Source: Onthophagus taurus (taxonomy: Eukaryota; Arthropoda; Insecta; Coleoptera; Scarabaeidae). Taken from it: DNA of 64,000 nt. Below are positions 45,901 through 57,082 of this stretch, one piece after another; position 1 is the first letter of the stretch, and each line of letters begins with the position of its first letter. A program made the position numbers and the translations under genes. A model generated the notes under the pieces. That model was not told the DNA's origin. It ran no database searches and worked only from the letters and a program-made list of their open reading frames with translations. The DNA lies in the NCBI RefSeq assembly GCF_036711975.1, contig NC_091972.1, positions 6,329,001 through 6,393,000 on the forward strand. The letters run 5' to 3'.

Positions 45901-48089
45901 TCGCTTGTAGAGATATAAAATGAAATTAAAATAAAATCTTTCCTCCTCCTAAATTGACGAATCCCTTCGTAGACGTACATTATGTGTAATCATATTATGT
46001 ATAAGTACGTAAATGAAACGTAAAATTAAAAAAAAATCGAGTTTAGTAGAGCGGTTTAACGGACGACATTTACACGTACAGTTAATGTTATAATTAATGA
46101 GTTTAAAAAATTGGGAATAAGGTATCCGTATCCCATTTTAATATAAATTTGTAAATTAGGTTGCTAATACGATCGGTTTATTTTGCCTCATTAAATTATG
46201 AAGTTAGCTGTACATACATTAAATACACATGGGAAGGAAGTGTTGAATGTGTACACAAGATATGAGCACAAGAAAGAAGGATGAATTTGAAACAATTTTA
46301 AGAATTTAAGTGTCTAAATAAAGATTTCTTTTTGTGTCCGAGTTATAACGTTTATTTTATTTTTTAACGAAAAAAACTTTTCTTGGCGGATACAAAAAGG
46401 ATTTAATAGTTCTTCTACAAGTTCTTCACATTAAAAGAGAGAGAGAGAGAGAAATATATGGAAGAAGGAGAAAAATTCATGCTTTTATTAGTTCCGTAGT
46501 GACTAATTATTAAAATAATAAATAAAAGTATAATATATGTGCCGCTAGTCTTAACTTAACTGAATGAAATGGTGGATTGCACGAAATTTAAAAATTATTT
46601 AAAAAAGAAATAATAAATAAAGAAGAAGAGGTTGTGAAATACACCATTTTGTTATAATCAAAAGTTTACTGAATGTTATACTATTTGTTAATAAATTATA
46701 CATATTTATATCTGTAAGTCAAATCTTGATAAAGTGTGAATTGTTATAAAATGTGTATCAAAAAAATCGCACAACTTCTTTGATTTTTTTAATTAAATCA
46801 ATCAATAACCATCAATTATTATAGTCTATTTGTTATCGCTTGGTCGCACCTTTAGATAAAATAATATTTTAATATAGGAGGACATAGTTTTAAATTAGCC
46901 CCAGGTAATAATATAGAAGATCATTTCAATTATTTCAACATTACGCTAAAAATAACATTGTACATGATGGATTCATTAACAAACGCTACATAGGTTGGGT
47001 TTCAAACGATTATCAATAGACTATAATCCATACATGATCATCTACATGTTCATAATTTCATAATAATATAATTTATTTTTTAAAATGATACACAACAACC
47101 GACAGTACACACTTTTCAAAAAAAAATCCTATTCTGTGAAAACCTGTCACAGTTATGGGTAAATAAATGCACAAGTGCGGTAAAAAGCAATTCTTTCTGT
47201 AGAGAAAAAAAGATTATATAACTCTATAAATACACAAGTACACAAACGCTACTATACATGCATAAAGAAAAAGGATAAAGAAGAATAATAAGAATTCGTA
47301 ATAAGAAGAAAATTACCAACAGGCTGACGCGGAGTGTAAGTGTGAAAAGGAAAACCTTAAAAAATACAAAAACTAATCGTGAGCTGATCTTCTCTCAAGA
47401 TACAGTATTCTTTTTTTGTTCTATTCCTTTTTACTGTCATATTTTTTCTGTCGCATTTTTTGCCAATATTGTATATGTGAACATAATAATTAAATTGAAA
47501 AAAAAACATAATATTAACGATGTTACAACAGAAAACACACTGAGAGGAAAAAATCCCAACCCAATCTATAAATATATAAATATTGAGTAAATATGAAATT
47601 ATATGAAGAAATATGTAACTAAATGATCTGTAATAAATATGTCTTATTAATTTCATGTCTTTTAATTTTTATATCAACTTTTTATAATGTATAGTTTCCA
47701 AAAGTTGTTAATATTATTGTGTATATCCTTGATACTGATTGTCTCCAAAACGTACTTTGTGTGATTCAAAACCTTTTATGGCGACAGAAATAACAGTCAT
47801 TGCAGGATAATCACTGTGAGTACATCTATCTTGTGAAGAAATAAACAAGGAGCCAATGTACAACATCAATCACCAGGAGGGATTGGAATTTGGATTTCAA
47901 GATCTACCACATTATCCACAAAAGAGTCCTGCAAGTTTAAAAATTGTAAAAAATTGTTTCAATGGTCTGGAAGTGAAATACGTTGAAAATACGTTCATAA
48001 ATCCTTGGTCCTTGGAAACCATAGAAGCAAACAAAAACAGAGTACTTAAATCAAAGCTTTCTAACAGAAAAACAAGACAAAATTAAATT
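42989..48089. other. G alpha-s 3' UTR and long gene-free region
   Basis: Begins with the G alpha-s 3' UTR, including a (CAA)n run at about 43091-43113. The end of the transcript is not clear; AATAAA words occur at several places, for example near 46318. A (GA)n run lies at 46434-46453. The rest is AT-rich with no supported gene. Frames at 45527, 47342 and 47856 (76 codons, ending just before an RTE fragment) show no domain. Confidence 0.4.
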
Positions 48090-48790
48090 GAAAGATCGTT
48101 AGGCCAAGATTCTTGCTAGCAAAACGAAAATCATCGTGGAAGTGCAAAAATTCCACCACCAGAAACGGCCGCTCAAAGAAAAGAGACTATAGACTTCTTA
48201 GTGGAAGATGAGGACGAAGACAACGAATTGACAAAGAGGACAAGGTCACCAAAATGAACCAACAGACAAAATTAATGATTGTATACCTTGGGCATACAAT
48301 CAAACTGGGCAAAGAAAACCAAACTGCCGAACTCAAACGTAGAACTCAACTAACATGGGTCGCATTTGACAAGTTGAGCAAGCTCTATGACAGCTGCATT
48401 CTTCTACATATGGTCCAGAAACAATGGTGTTTACTAAAAAAATCAGTAATTAAACTAAAAACGACTGAAAGAGCCATGAAACGTGCAATGCTAGAAATTA
48501 TCTTGAGAGAAAAGATGCAAAAACGAAAATAACCGTCATCATGGAGACGGCGGATCTCAAATGGCAATGGATAGGTGGCTAGGAATCATGCAAACCGTTG
48601 TAGTCATAAGATCACCTTCTGGAGGTCTATGGAAACCAAAAGAAATATAGGAAGACCACAAGCGAGATGGATCGACGACATCAGGACTGTAGCGGGAAAG
48701 CAATGGATGAGGATAGTAAACGACAGAAAGGCTGAAAGTTGAAACAGGTCTATATCCAACAATGGAAATAAGAAGGTTAAATATAAGAAG
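48090..48790 (+). mobile_element. RTE-like LINE 3' fragment
   Basis: Plus strand: IVYLGHTIKLGKENQTAELK, RRTQLTWVAFDKLSKLYDSC, then TTERAMKRAMLEIILREKMQ and a tail with GRPQARWIDDIRT. This is the RT C-terminus of RTE-type LINEs, related to the copies at 29600 and 58076. Frames are broken after about 48530. Confidence 0.87.
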
Positions 48791-49339
48791 GTTAATATAT
48801 ATAAAGATTAAATGTGCCTTTAAGCCAAATATTTCCAGAATTGTATCATTCATAACATCAAGGTCACTATACCGAGTAAAATAATTATTATAATTGTTTT
48901 CGTTTTGTGTAATATAGCATTATTGTGTTAATATTCTTTTGTATAATCTGTAACTTATCCTACAACACAGAACGCTGTAAAAAAGAAAGAAAAATCGCCT
49001 GTGTATTTAAAAACAAGGTATAAATAATTGCTAATCCAAAATCAAAATTTCTTCGAATAGAAACTTAATAATCAATTAAAAAATGAAATTAAAAAAAATT
49101 AATGTTAATAATTTAAATTAAGCGCCTTCCACGTTGTGTAACATAAATCGATTGTATCGCCACCTGTTGAGTAATAATTATTGTTCTTTGTTGACAGCAA
49201 TTTGACAAAAGACAGTTATCAAGGTTAGACACTGCGAAAAAGAGGTTGTTCATACTAATCATGGTTGATAATTTATGACTGACCGTACACCAGGGTTAAA
49301 AGATTCACATTCGCAATCGTACGTGAAAATAAAATCATA
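48791..49339. other. Upstream region of rush
   Basis: AT-rich, containing a CGCCACCTGTTG word at 49158. The promoter of rush is expected here. No other feature was seen. Confidence 0.4.
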
Positions 49340-52300
49340 ATGGTGGACCGATTAGGTAAGAAAAGGGTTTTGTAACGTATCCGTTTTCTATATGATCACA
49401 TGTGCTAATCTTTTATGGTCTATTTCCCATCTTTTTAATTTGCAATTAAACGATAGTTTTTCAATATTTTCTGTTAAATAGTTAACAGCGAGGCGAATAC
49501 CCGTCGAATAGCTATCGTCGAGAATGGTTTTGGAAGTTCAGGACAAGTAAATTTTTTGTTTATTTTAATTTTTGATATTGATAACATATCTTTAATAGCC
49601 TCTTGCAGTACCAGGTCGTGTACTGGTTGGAGAAGGAGTCTTAACAAAAATGTGCAGAAAGAAACCGAAACCGCGTCAATTCTTTTTATTCAACGATATT
49701 TTGGTATACGGAAATGTAATAATTAATAAGAAAAAATACAACAAACAACACATCATTCCTTTAGAGGAAGTGAAATTAGAAAGTATTAAAGATGATAATG
49801 GTAAGAATAATAATAAGAAAAAAAAAGCATTTTTTATAATCATATTTTTATAGCTAATCAAAATGGATGGTTAATTCGTACAGCTTCCAAGTCATTTGCT
49901 GTTTATGCAGCTACAGCTACTGAAAAACAAGAATGGATGGCCCACATTAATAAGTGTATAGATGATCTATTAAGAAAAAGTAATTATATTTTAAATTTTT
50001 ATCTATTTTTACGTTTTAAATTGATAAGAGATATTATATTAATGATAAGTGCCACTATTGAAATTAAACTTATCAATAACTAACAACATGAATAATATAT
50101 AGCTATTATGAATAATATGATCAATATTATTAAAAATAACAGGAAATGTCTCAATATTTATAATTTAAAATTATATTATAGGTGGAAAGAAAGCTGTAGA
50201 AGTACATGCCGCTGTATGGGTTCCTGATGGTGATGCCCCAGTTTGCATGCATTGCAAGAAAACACAGTTCACTCTTTTAAACAGAAGGGTAAGTAATAAC
50301 CATCTTTTTTGTTTAATAATCTAAATAAATCTTGTGTAATAGCATCATTGTCGTAAGTGTGGTGCTGTTGTGTGTGGTCCATGCTCAAACAAGCGATATC
50401 TTTTACCAAATCAAAGTTCCAAACCCTTACGTGTTTGCCTTTATTGTTATGGAATATTAAGCGCGAAAGATAATGGCCCTCCAATGATGGATGGGGTTAA
50501 AAATGCTGGTGGTACAGAATCATCAGGTGAAGAAGATTCAGACGATGAAGAGGAAAATGCAAAACCTGGTACTCATGAAGTGGTTAGTATAAAAGATTTA
50601 TATAAATTAATTTATACATGATGATTTATAATTTATAACATATAGAGCAGACTAAAAAAGTAGGTACTAGGGGTCAAACTGAAGAGATTTTCTTAATAAT
50701 GTTTTGTTAAAAATTTAATGGTTAATTTTTTAAATAAATTAATATCCATTTTTGAGAACCATTGATATTCAGTAAAGAACAATTAAAATACTTGTCAATG
50801 CCATACTCATTTTTGAAGGTGATGCCAAACAAGATAATTTATTGTTTCAGTAGTTTTGTTATTTTAGATAATACTTAATTTGTTAAAAGAAATAATAGAT
50901 GTTAATTTATGAAACGTCTAACAATAATGTTTTAAATGCAAAATAACAACATCTCTAAAACAAGTATTTATAACATATTTTCAAAGTGCTGTCCTTGGAT
51001 TTCGACGCACAATTGCGCACGACGAATCCAAGTCAACAATAATGTTGAAAATCGTGAATGTACAGTATGTTAATTCATTATCGTACCCGGCAAAGTATGC
51101 AACCAATATCACAAATTGGTATTGCAAAGCGACGAAAGTTCCTAAAAACGATGGCGACAATTCATTAATTTTAAAAGCCGTTTAAAATATATTTTGATAT
51201 ATTTTAATAATTAAAAAATGTTTTAAATATAAAAATTTTAAAATATATAAAATCTAAAAGAAATTCTCACTGAACGTTTTCGTTATTTTGATTTGTTTAT
51301 TGACTTACTGCTTAAAGCAACCGCTAGAAACAACAATAGCTCTAAAAAGAACTGTTTCGGAAAATATAAAGACAGCAAAGCGTACGACAATAACGTTCGA
51401 TCAGCTATCAACATCTGGGTTACTAATTTAAATTTATCCAAGCTACCACACATATTGAGATATGCAGCCAATATTGCACAGGTCACGTGGGTTACGATAA
51501 TTAACACAGTGTATGTGTTCTGTAGTGGCATTGATGCGACGTCGTAGTTTGTCGCTTGTATTAACTTCGGTGGCATATACTCTATCCTTTATGAATCCCC
51601 ATAAAAAAAGTTTAATGGGTTAAGATCGGGACTACGTGGTGGACATGGTGGAATAGGTCCACCCCAATTAATTCATTTTTGCAGAAAGTATTGTCGAGGA
51701 AATCTCGTACATTACTACTAAAATGTGCATGCAACCGTAGTTGCATAAACCACATATTACCTACGTGGAAAATTGTAAATAAGAATGTCTTGCTGGTAAT
51801 TCGAAGGTCCTATTAAAGTATTGTTCACAATTCCCGCCCATAAATTCACTTTGAATCGCTGTTGAAAAGAACCCTAGAAGACAAATAACATGTGGATTTT
51901 CGTCCGACTACACATTGTGAAAAATTTAGAACACCATTTCTGGTAAAACAGCATTCATCCGTTACCAATATACTGTTCGTAAAATCTGCTTCTCTGTTGG
52001 TAAGATTAAGAAGCCACACGCAAAATTGCAACCGCAAACGATAATCAGCAGGAGTCAGTCCTTGCATCTTTTGCAAATGGTAGGGCTATAAACCATTACT
52101 TTTCAATGTACGCCAAAGTTCTGAGAAACTTCGACTTGGTGAGATATTTGACGAGATACTTGCATTTACATCAACAATTTCTAGAATTTCTTCTACATTC
52201 ACTCCATGCCATGTCTATTTGGTCTACCGCCACCAAGACCTTTCTTAGATTGCAAATTTCAAAAGTTTGAATTTGAAAAGTGTAAAACTTACCAAAAAAT

Positions 52301-53601
52301 CACTTTAAAGTTTCGACGTGACGTCACGTTTTGTGACGTCATCGACCGTGCTAACCCCCTCTTTAAACATTACATTCGGATCCACCTAATTCACTGATTT
52401 GTTTTAGAATTATGTGTAGAAATTCCACTTTGAGTTAGATTAATTAATATTTAAACCAGTGCGAATTTCTTAAATGTGGGATTGGGCATGGAGCAAAGAT
52501 AGGGTTGTAAATTCCAGGTTGGGTTGACTCTCGATACATTCTAGTTCTAGGTCTAGTGTTACTTCTAGTTTTACATTAGCACTATCACTAGAACTAGAAA
52601 AATTCTTTTGCTGTGTGTCTCTTAGGACGGCTAAACCTGAATGTTTCTGGTTCTAGATGTAACGTTAGTTCTAGTGATAGTAATAGGTAGCGCTAGTTAG
52701 TATAAAATATCACTATGTTGCATATTTTTATTGTTAGTTTTAGTTTTACACTTACACTATCAGTAAAACAACTAACACAAGACCTAGAACTAGAATCATT
52801 CGTGTTTAGCAGTCTCGAGAGACGTGGGGCTAAATTCGAATGTTTCTAGTTTTCGGTCTAGTGTTAGTTCTAGTATTAACACAGAGTCTATTGACACACA
52901 GTCTATCTAACGACAGGTAGTCAATCGTTACGCATCGAAAGCCTAAGAAACACAAGGTTTTTCATCCGTAAATATACGTTGTAATCTCACCTAGTTTAGT
53001 GAAAATAACTTTACTAAGTTTACCAGATTGATTTTGTGCGTGGCTATAAAATAAACAATTCGTCGGTTAGATATTGACCGATTTAATAGGAAAATGCATG
53101 GTTAACATTGCTTGTGACGTCACATCGAAACTTTAATATGATTTTTCAGTATGTTGTACACTTTTCCGCACTTTTTCTTATTTTTAACACGTTTTTGGCC
53201 ATTTCACATTGATTTTAAAAAAATCGTCAATTTTTAAGTAACATGATGATTCTTGAATTTTTCGTAATTTTTAAAAAGCCGTAATTTCCATATGACAAAG
53301 ATTTTATTATTTTTGTTAATTATGCATTGTTTAAATAACCGCGAAATATTCGCAGTTTGAATTTAATAGTATTGTAATACCATATATGGTAAGAAATGCT
53401 CGACCATTAATTCAACTTTAACGTTCTATATCTTTGTAATTATTAAGTTGTGGTCAAAACATAATTAAGAAAATTTAATTTGGCCCCTAATACCTACCCT
53501 TTTAGTCTGCTCCATATGTTTTAAATCGCCCTGTATAGATAATAAGTTACTAAATTTGATTTTAGCCAACTTTCTATGGAGACAATGATCGATCTGAATA
53601 A
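49340..53601 (+). CDS. rush: PH-FYVE endosomal protein rush/PLEKHF2 (phafin), seven exons
   Basis: Exons 49340..49355, 49482..49546, 49599..49800, 49854..49979, 50182..50288, 50343..50582 and 53566..53601; about 263 aa. Phafins bind PI3P on endosomes and influence endocytic trafficking. N-terminus MVDRLVNSEANTRRIAIVEN, then a PH domain (GRVLVGEGVLTKMCRKKPKP, QFFLFNDILVYGN, SFAVYAATATEKQEWMAHIN). The FYVE domain has WVPDGDAPVCMHC and the PI3P pocket RRHHCRKCG. An acidic Ser tail follows, and the final exon adds PTFYGDNDRSE. The first exon is only 16 nt. The last intron is 2983 bp, almost entirely one transposon. Read-through at its donor would instead add VSIKDLYKLIYT and a stop. The family is certain, and the last exon is inferred. 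Confidence 0.94.
50637..53520 (-). mobile_element. Mariner-like DNA transposon with TIRs, in the last intron of rush
   Basis: Left end ACATATAGAGCAGACTAAAA and right end TTTTAGTCTGCTCCATATGT are inverted over about 40 bp, extending into GTAGGTACTAGGGGTCAAA. The minus strand between about 52230 and 50960 carries transposase blocks: a MQGLTPADYRLRLQFCVWLL stretch, NSILVTDECCFTRNG with a catalytic-type DE, MPPKLIQATNYDVASMP, and an end like RAQLCVEIQGQHFEHLL. Numerous frame breaks. The length (2.9 kb) is inflated by another repeat at 52530-52880 and other unassigned DNA. Confidence 0.82.
52530..52880. repeat. TCTAGTTCTAG hairpin repeats nested in the mariner-like element
   Basis: Three arm pairs in sequence. 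ACATTCTAGTTCTAGGTCTA pairs with ATCACTAGAACTAGAAA (about 52535-52600). A second unit opens with GACGGCTAAACCTGAATG (52618) and closes with CTAGAACTAGAATCATTCG near 52800. A third arm starts at about 52835. A piece of the partner end (CTATGTTGCATATTTTTATTG) lies within. Confidence 0.8.
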
Positions 53602-54089
53602 TTTAACGTAACGTCAATTCGGAATAATAACGAAGAAAGTAATAGGTTGAAAATAAAGAGTCCCTGAGATTGTTAGAGAAAGAGTACTGACAAATCTATT
53701 TTTAATATGAATTTTATTATTATTATTATTACAATTAAGTACACTCTAGATAATAAGCAAATAAATATACAGATTTAAAATAAAAATTGGACATAATTTT
53801 GCTAAATGCACTGATTCAAATTGAAATTATTGAAGGAATTATTTATAAAAATACAACTGTAATAAATGATTATACGTTGGTATTTAGATTTATCTGTATT
53901 TATTTATTATTATTATTATATTCTGGTAATTTTGTTATTATTATTTCTTTCTTTTTTGGTTTCCACTTATCATATTTAACATAACAAGTATATTTTGTTT
54001 AGGAAGTTAATTAATTTTAGTTATATGAATTATAAAATAAATATCTATTTACAAAACGAAATCTTATTTTATTTGTTAAAAATACAATT
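53602..54089. other. Convergent spacer between rush and the helical-repeat gene
   Basis: AT-rich, with (TTA)n-like runs near 53710. Contains both 3' UTRs (AAATAAAGAG near 53650 for rush). No gene. Confidence 0.45.
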
Positions 54090-55247
54090 TTAAAACTTCA
54101 AAGTACAATTTTTCACTTTTTTAGTTGTATTACCATTTAATAATAACTGTAAAGCTTTTTCTTGTTGTAAGGAAGGTATTAATATATCATATTTTGTTGC
54201 CCATTTTAATATTTGTGTGCAGCTAAATAAATCTCTTTGTCGAACTGAAATAAACCAAAAACAATTATTAGCAATTAGCTTTAAATATTGTTACTTACGC
54301 TTATAATCAAACAAAGAAATCAAAACTATAGAACTTTCAGTTTTACATTTGTATTTTAACAGCATTTCCAATAATTTATAAACAGATTCTATCTTGTGAT
54401 ATTTCAGTGCTAACCCAACAATTTGAGATGTTTGAGATAAAACTATTTTTATTAACATCTCATTTCTTTCTAATAATTCTTCTGCAAGAACCTGATCGCT
54501 GTACCAATCGCTTAAAAGACAAATTTTCCATAAATTCATTAAAGGAGTATAGTCTTGAAAATCGTTTGCTAATTGTTCAGAAAATTTTGATATGGCTACC
54601 ATGCTAGCTTCGCTATTTTTTTGTGAAGCGTTATAATACAAATATCTCAACACAATTCTTATATTTTGTCTTAAACAACGATTATTTTTGTATACTTCTA
54701 AAAAAATTAATAAAGCCTTAGGTATATTTCCTTTTATCCAAGTAGCTTCAGCTAAATATTGTTGGAAATCACCATAAATGCTTAAAACTCTCGGATTTAT
54801 ATCTACATACATTTCTTGTATAAGCTTAATTCCTTCTATGTGGCCAATTTGAGCAAAATAACTTAAAACATTCATCGATACATTAAGAGATATTACTTTC
54901 CTTCGTTTACATTCTTCTAAAGTTTCCATTATACTTTCAACATTATTTTCCTCAATACCTTCTTGTAAAGCGCCGCTTAAACTCTCTATCGTTACATTTC
55001 GTTGTATACTTTGATGTACCCGGTTTATTTTCAAATTCGATACAGGAACAAAACTTTTCGTCTTTATCTTCATGTTTTCCCATTTATTTGCTTTCTCGTT
55101 TACTAAATGACTTGTGAACGCATCCAGGGCGTCTACCTCAACTGAAATCGATTTTTTCCGATGATTTATCAATCGAACAAGAAGAAAATGTACACAATAA
55201 CTATGATTTTTTAAAGATATTTTTATGTTGCAAAGAAGACTAGACAT
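54090..55247 (-). CDS. Probable mitochondrial PPR/TPR-like helical-repeat protein, two exons
   Basis: Exons 55247..54299 and 54244..54090, with a 54-bp intron (GTAAGT donor, phase 1); about 367 aa. I do not recognise the orthologue. The N-terminus (MSSLLCNIKISLKNHSY, then LLVRLINHRKKS) is basic and amphipathic, fitting a mitochondrial presequence. The body is all-alpha with pentatricopeptide-like helix pairs, for example ALQEGIEENNVESIMETLEE, MNVLSYFAQIGHIEGIKLIQ, LAEATWIKGNIPKALLIFLE and ALKYHKIESVYKLLEMLLKY. A conserved-looking CLLSDWYSDQ block follows. The C-terminus after the intron is short and Lys-rich. The long open frame, clean splice and gene-like composition support a real gene. Function in organelle RNA handling is a guess from the fold. 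Confidence 0.72.
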
Positions 55248-56015
55248 TTTCTTATATTCAATTTACAAGTTATTTATAATTTATTTTGTACATAAGTGTA
55301 GTTCAAACATAAGATAAGCTTATTTCTAGTTTTACTTATTGATATTTCAGAAATTAAATTTTTTGAAGGTGAGGTTATGATTTTTCGTGACATAACAGCT
55401 GATCGTTTTTGAAATTGTTTGACAGGTTTCAAAAAACTGGTTCGATTTAATGTTGTAATATTATATTTACTTAAAGTATAATTACTTTTAGTGTATAAAA
55501 ATATATCAAAACATATTTAAAATTAAATACAAAATATTATAATATGTTTTGTTAATATTCTAACCCAATTACTCTGACTTAACGTTCGATTGATGTATAT
55601 TGTGACGTAGCCATAAAAGTCGAAATTAATTTGATTTTTAATATTAAATTGAAATTTAATAATAAAACATTATAAAATCTAAAATATTTATTATTTGGAA
55701 TTATAACATTAATCGTTTTTATGTGTAAAACTTGTTATCTATTTTGTGGCTTAACCTTACTTACTATCTATGTATCATAGAATTATTGTTATTTTGAGAG
55801 TTTATAGTGAATCACTGGTTATCTGCCTTTATAAAGTATGTACGTAAATACTTAAAATCTTATCTTTCGCTACAAACAAAAATAATAAAATAAATTGCGT
55901 TTATTTGATACAAAATATTTCCTCAGACGTCCATAACACATTTTTTGCTTAATTAAAGGTATGTATTTAACATGGTGAGCTAAAATATGTTTTTCTTATT
56001 AATTATTTTAATTAG
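55248..56015. promoter_or_regulatory. Divergent promoter region and leader exon of the Pro/His-rich gene
   Basis: The downstream gene's ATG is the first base after an AATTAG acceptor. A donor, AAAG/GTATGT, at 55958-55959 defines a 57-bp leader intron (55959-56015), so a noncoding exon ends at 55958. The remainder serves both divergent genes. No promoter elements were identified. Confidence 0.5.
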
Positions 56016-56531
56016 ATGCCGCATTATAATCAGAAACATCATCATCATCACCATGGCCCTGGTATGCCTCCATTACCTTCAGCAGGATTTCCATCTGTAG
56101 GAGGAAGTGGCCCACCTCCATTACCACATAGTGCTTATCCATCAAATACCTACCCCGTTTTCACAAATCCGCATCCTCCTCCTCCCCCTCCACATCATGT
56201 TCCTTCACAACCACCCTATTCTCATCATCATCATCATCATGCAGGTCATGGAGTTTATGTAGAACCTCCACCACCTTATACACCCCACCAAATGCCACAA
56301 CCACACTACCCACCCAATGTTCCTCATCCTACGTGTCCCCCTCCACCAGTAGATGTGGTTTATATTCATGGAAAACCTAAAAAGAATAAGAAAAAGTCCA
56401 AAGCAAAGAAAGCGTTGATGATTGCCGCTCCTGCGGTGGGTTTGGGACTTGCTGGATACATGATTGGAAACGCAGTTGGAAGAAGAAACTCATCAAGCAG
56501 CTCAAGCTCAAGTAGTAGCGATTCAGATTAA
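56016..56531 (+). CDS. Pro/His-rich small protein with a glycine-zipper-like hydrophobic segment
   Basis: 171 aa, single coding exon. Not recognised as a named family. The first 115 residues are low-complexity Pro, His and Tyr (H6 runs near residues 8 and 70, PPPPPP near 54, and PPPPY-type WW-ligand motifs such as EPPPPYTP). A basic patch (GKPKKNKKKSKAKKA) precedes a small-residue hydrophobic stretch, LMIAAPAVGLGLAGYMIGNA, with spaced glycines, then GRRN, a serine run and an acidic DSD end. This suggests a tail-anchored or membrane-associated adaptor that could bind WW-domain proteins, by inference. It is supported by the spliced leader ending exactly at the ATG. Confidence 0.75.
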   Translation: MPHYNQKHHHHHHGPGMPPLPSAGFPSVGGSGPPPLPHSAYPSNTYPVFTNPHPPPPPPHHVPSQPPYSHHHHHHAGHGVYVEPPPPYTPHQMPQPHYPPNVPHPTCPPPPVDVVYIHGKPKKNKKKSKAKKALMIAAPAVGLGLAGYMIGNAVGRRNSSSSSSSSSSDSD

Positions 56532-57082
56532 GAAAAGCTAAATATATTTGTGTATTGGTATTCAACTATATCTAATATTAATAAAATCTAAGAGTAAGGC
56601 TGTATTTTACAAATTGTTATAAAAAAATATTCTTTAATAAATTTTAAATTACCACATTTTAGATTGTTTTTAATTAAAGGCATATTTAAACATGAATATA
56701 AGCTTAAAAACAATTCCTAAGCAAAAAATAATCGTTAGAAATTACGATAAGTTGACGATAATTCTCAAGTTGTGCAACATATTTATTAATAATGATTCTA
56801 GAACTGTTTAGAAATGATGCTAATTTAATTTATTATATACAAATAATAAAATATATCATTATTCTTTAATGAAAAATTTATACGTAAAAAAACGATCTTA
56901 ATAAAAATATTTTTATTTATATCTTACATAACATAAATAAACTCATTATCAATTAAAAAAGTTTTGATATTTTATGTTAATTCCATCGTGTTATCACCAA
57001 GTTTTGCGTAACATAGCCTTCATATAAACCAAAGGTTCTTCGAATTAACCAGTTATTTAACAAATCAACGTGCTGTTTCAAG
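56532..57082. other. Spacer
   Basis: AT-rich. AATAAAATC near 56579 is the likely poly(A) signal of the upstream gene. No gene. Confidence 0.45.

Noticed and set aside
47856-48086. 76-codon frame next to an RTE fragment
   Set aside because: No domain, no splice context, and it directly precedes a dead LINE; possibly part of its 5' flank.
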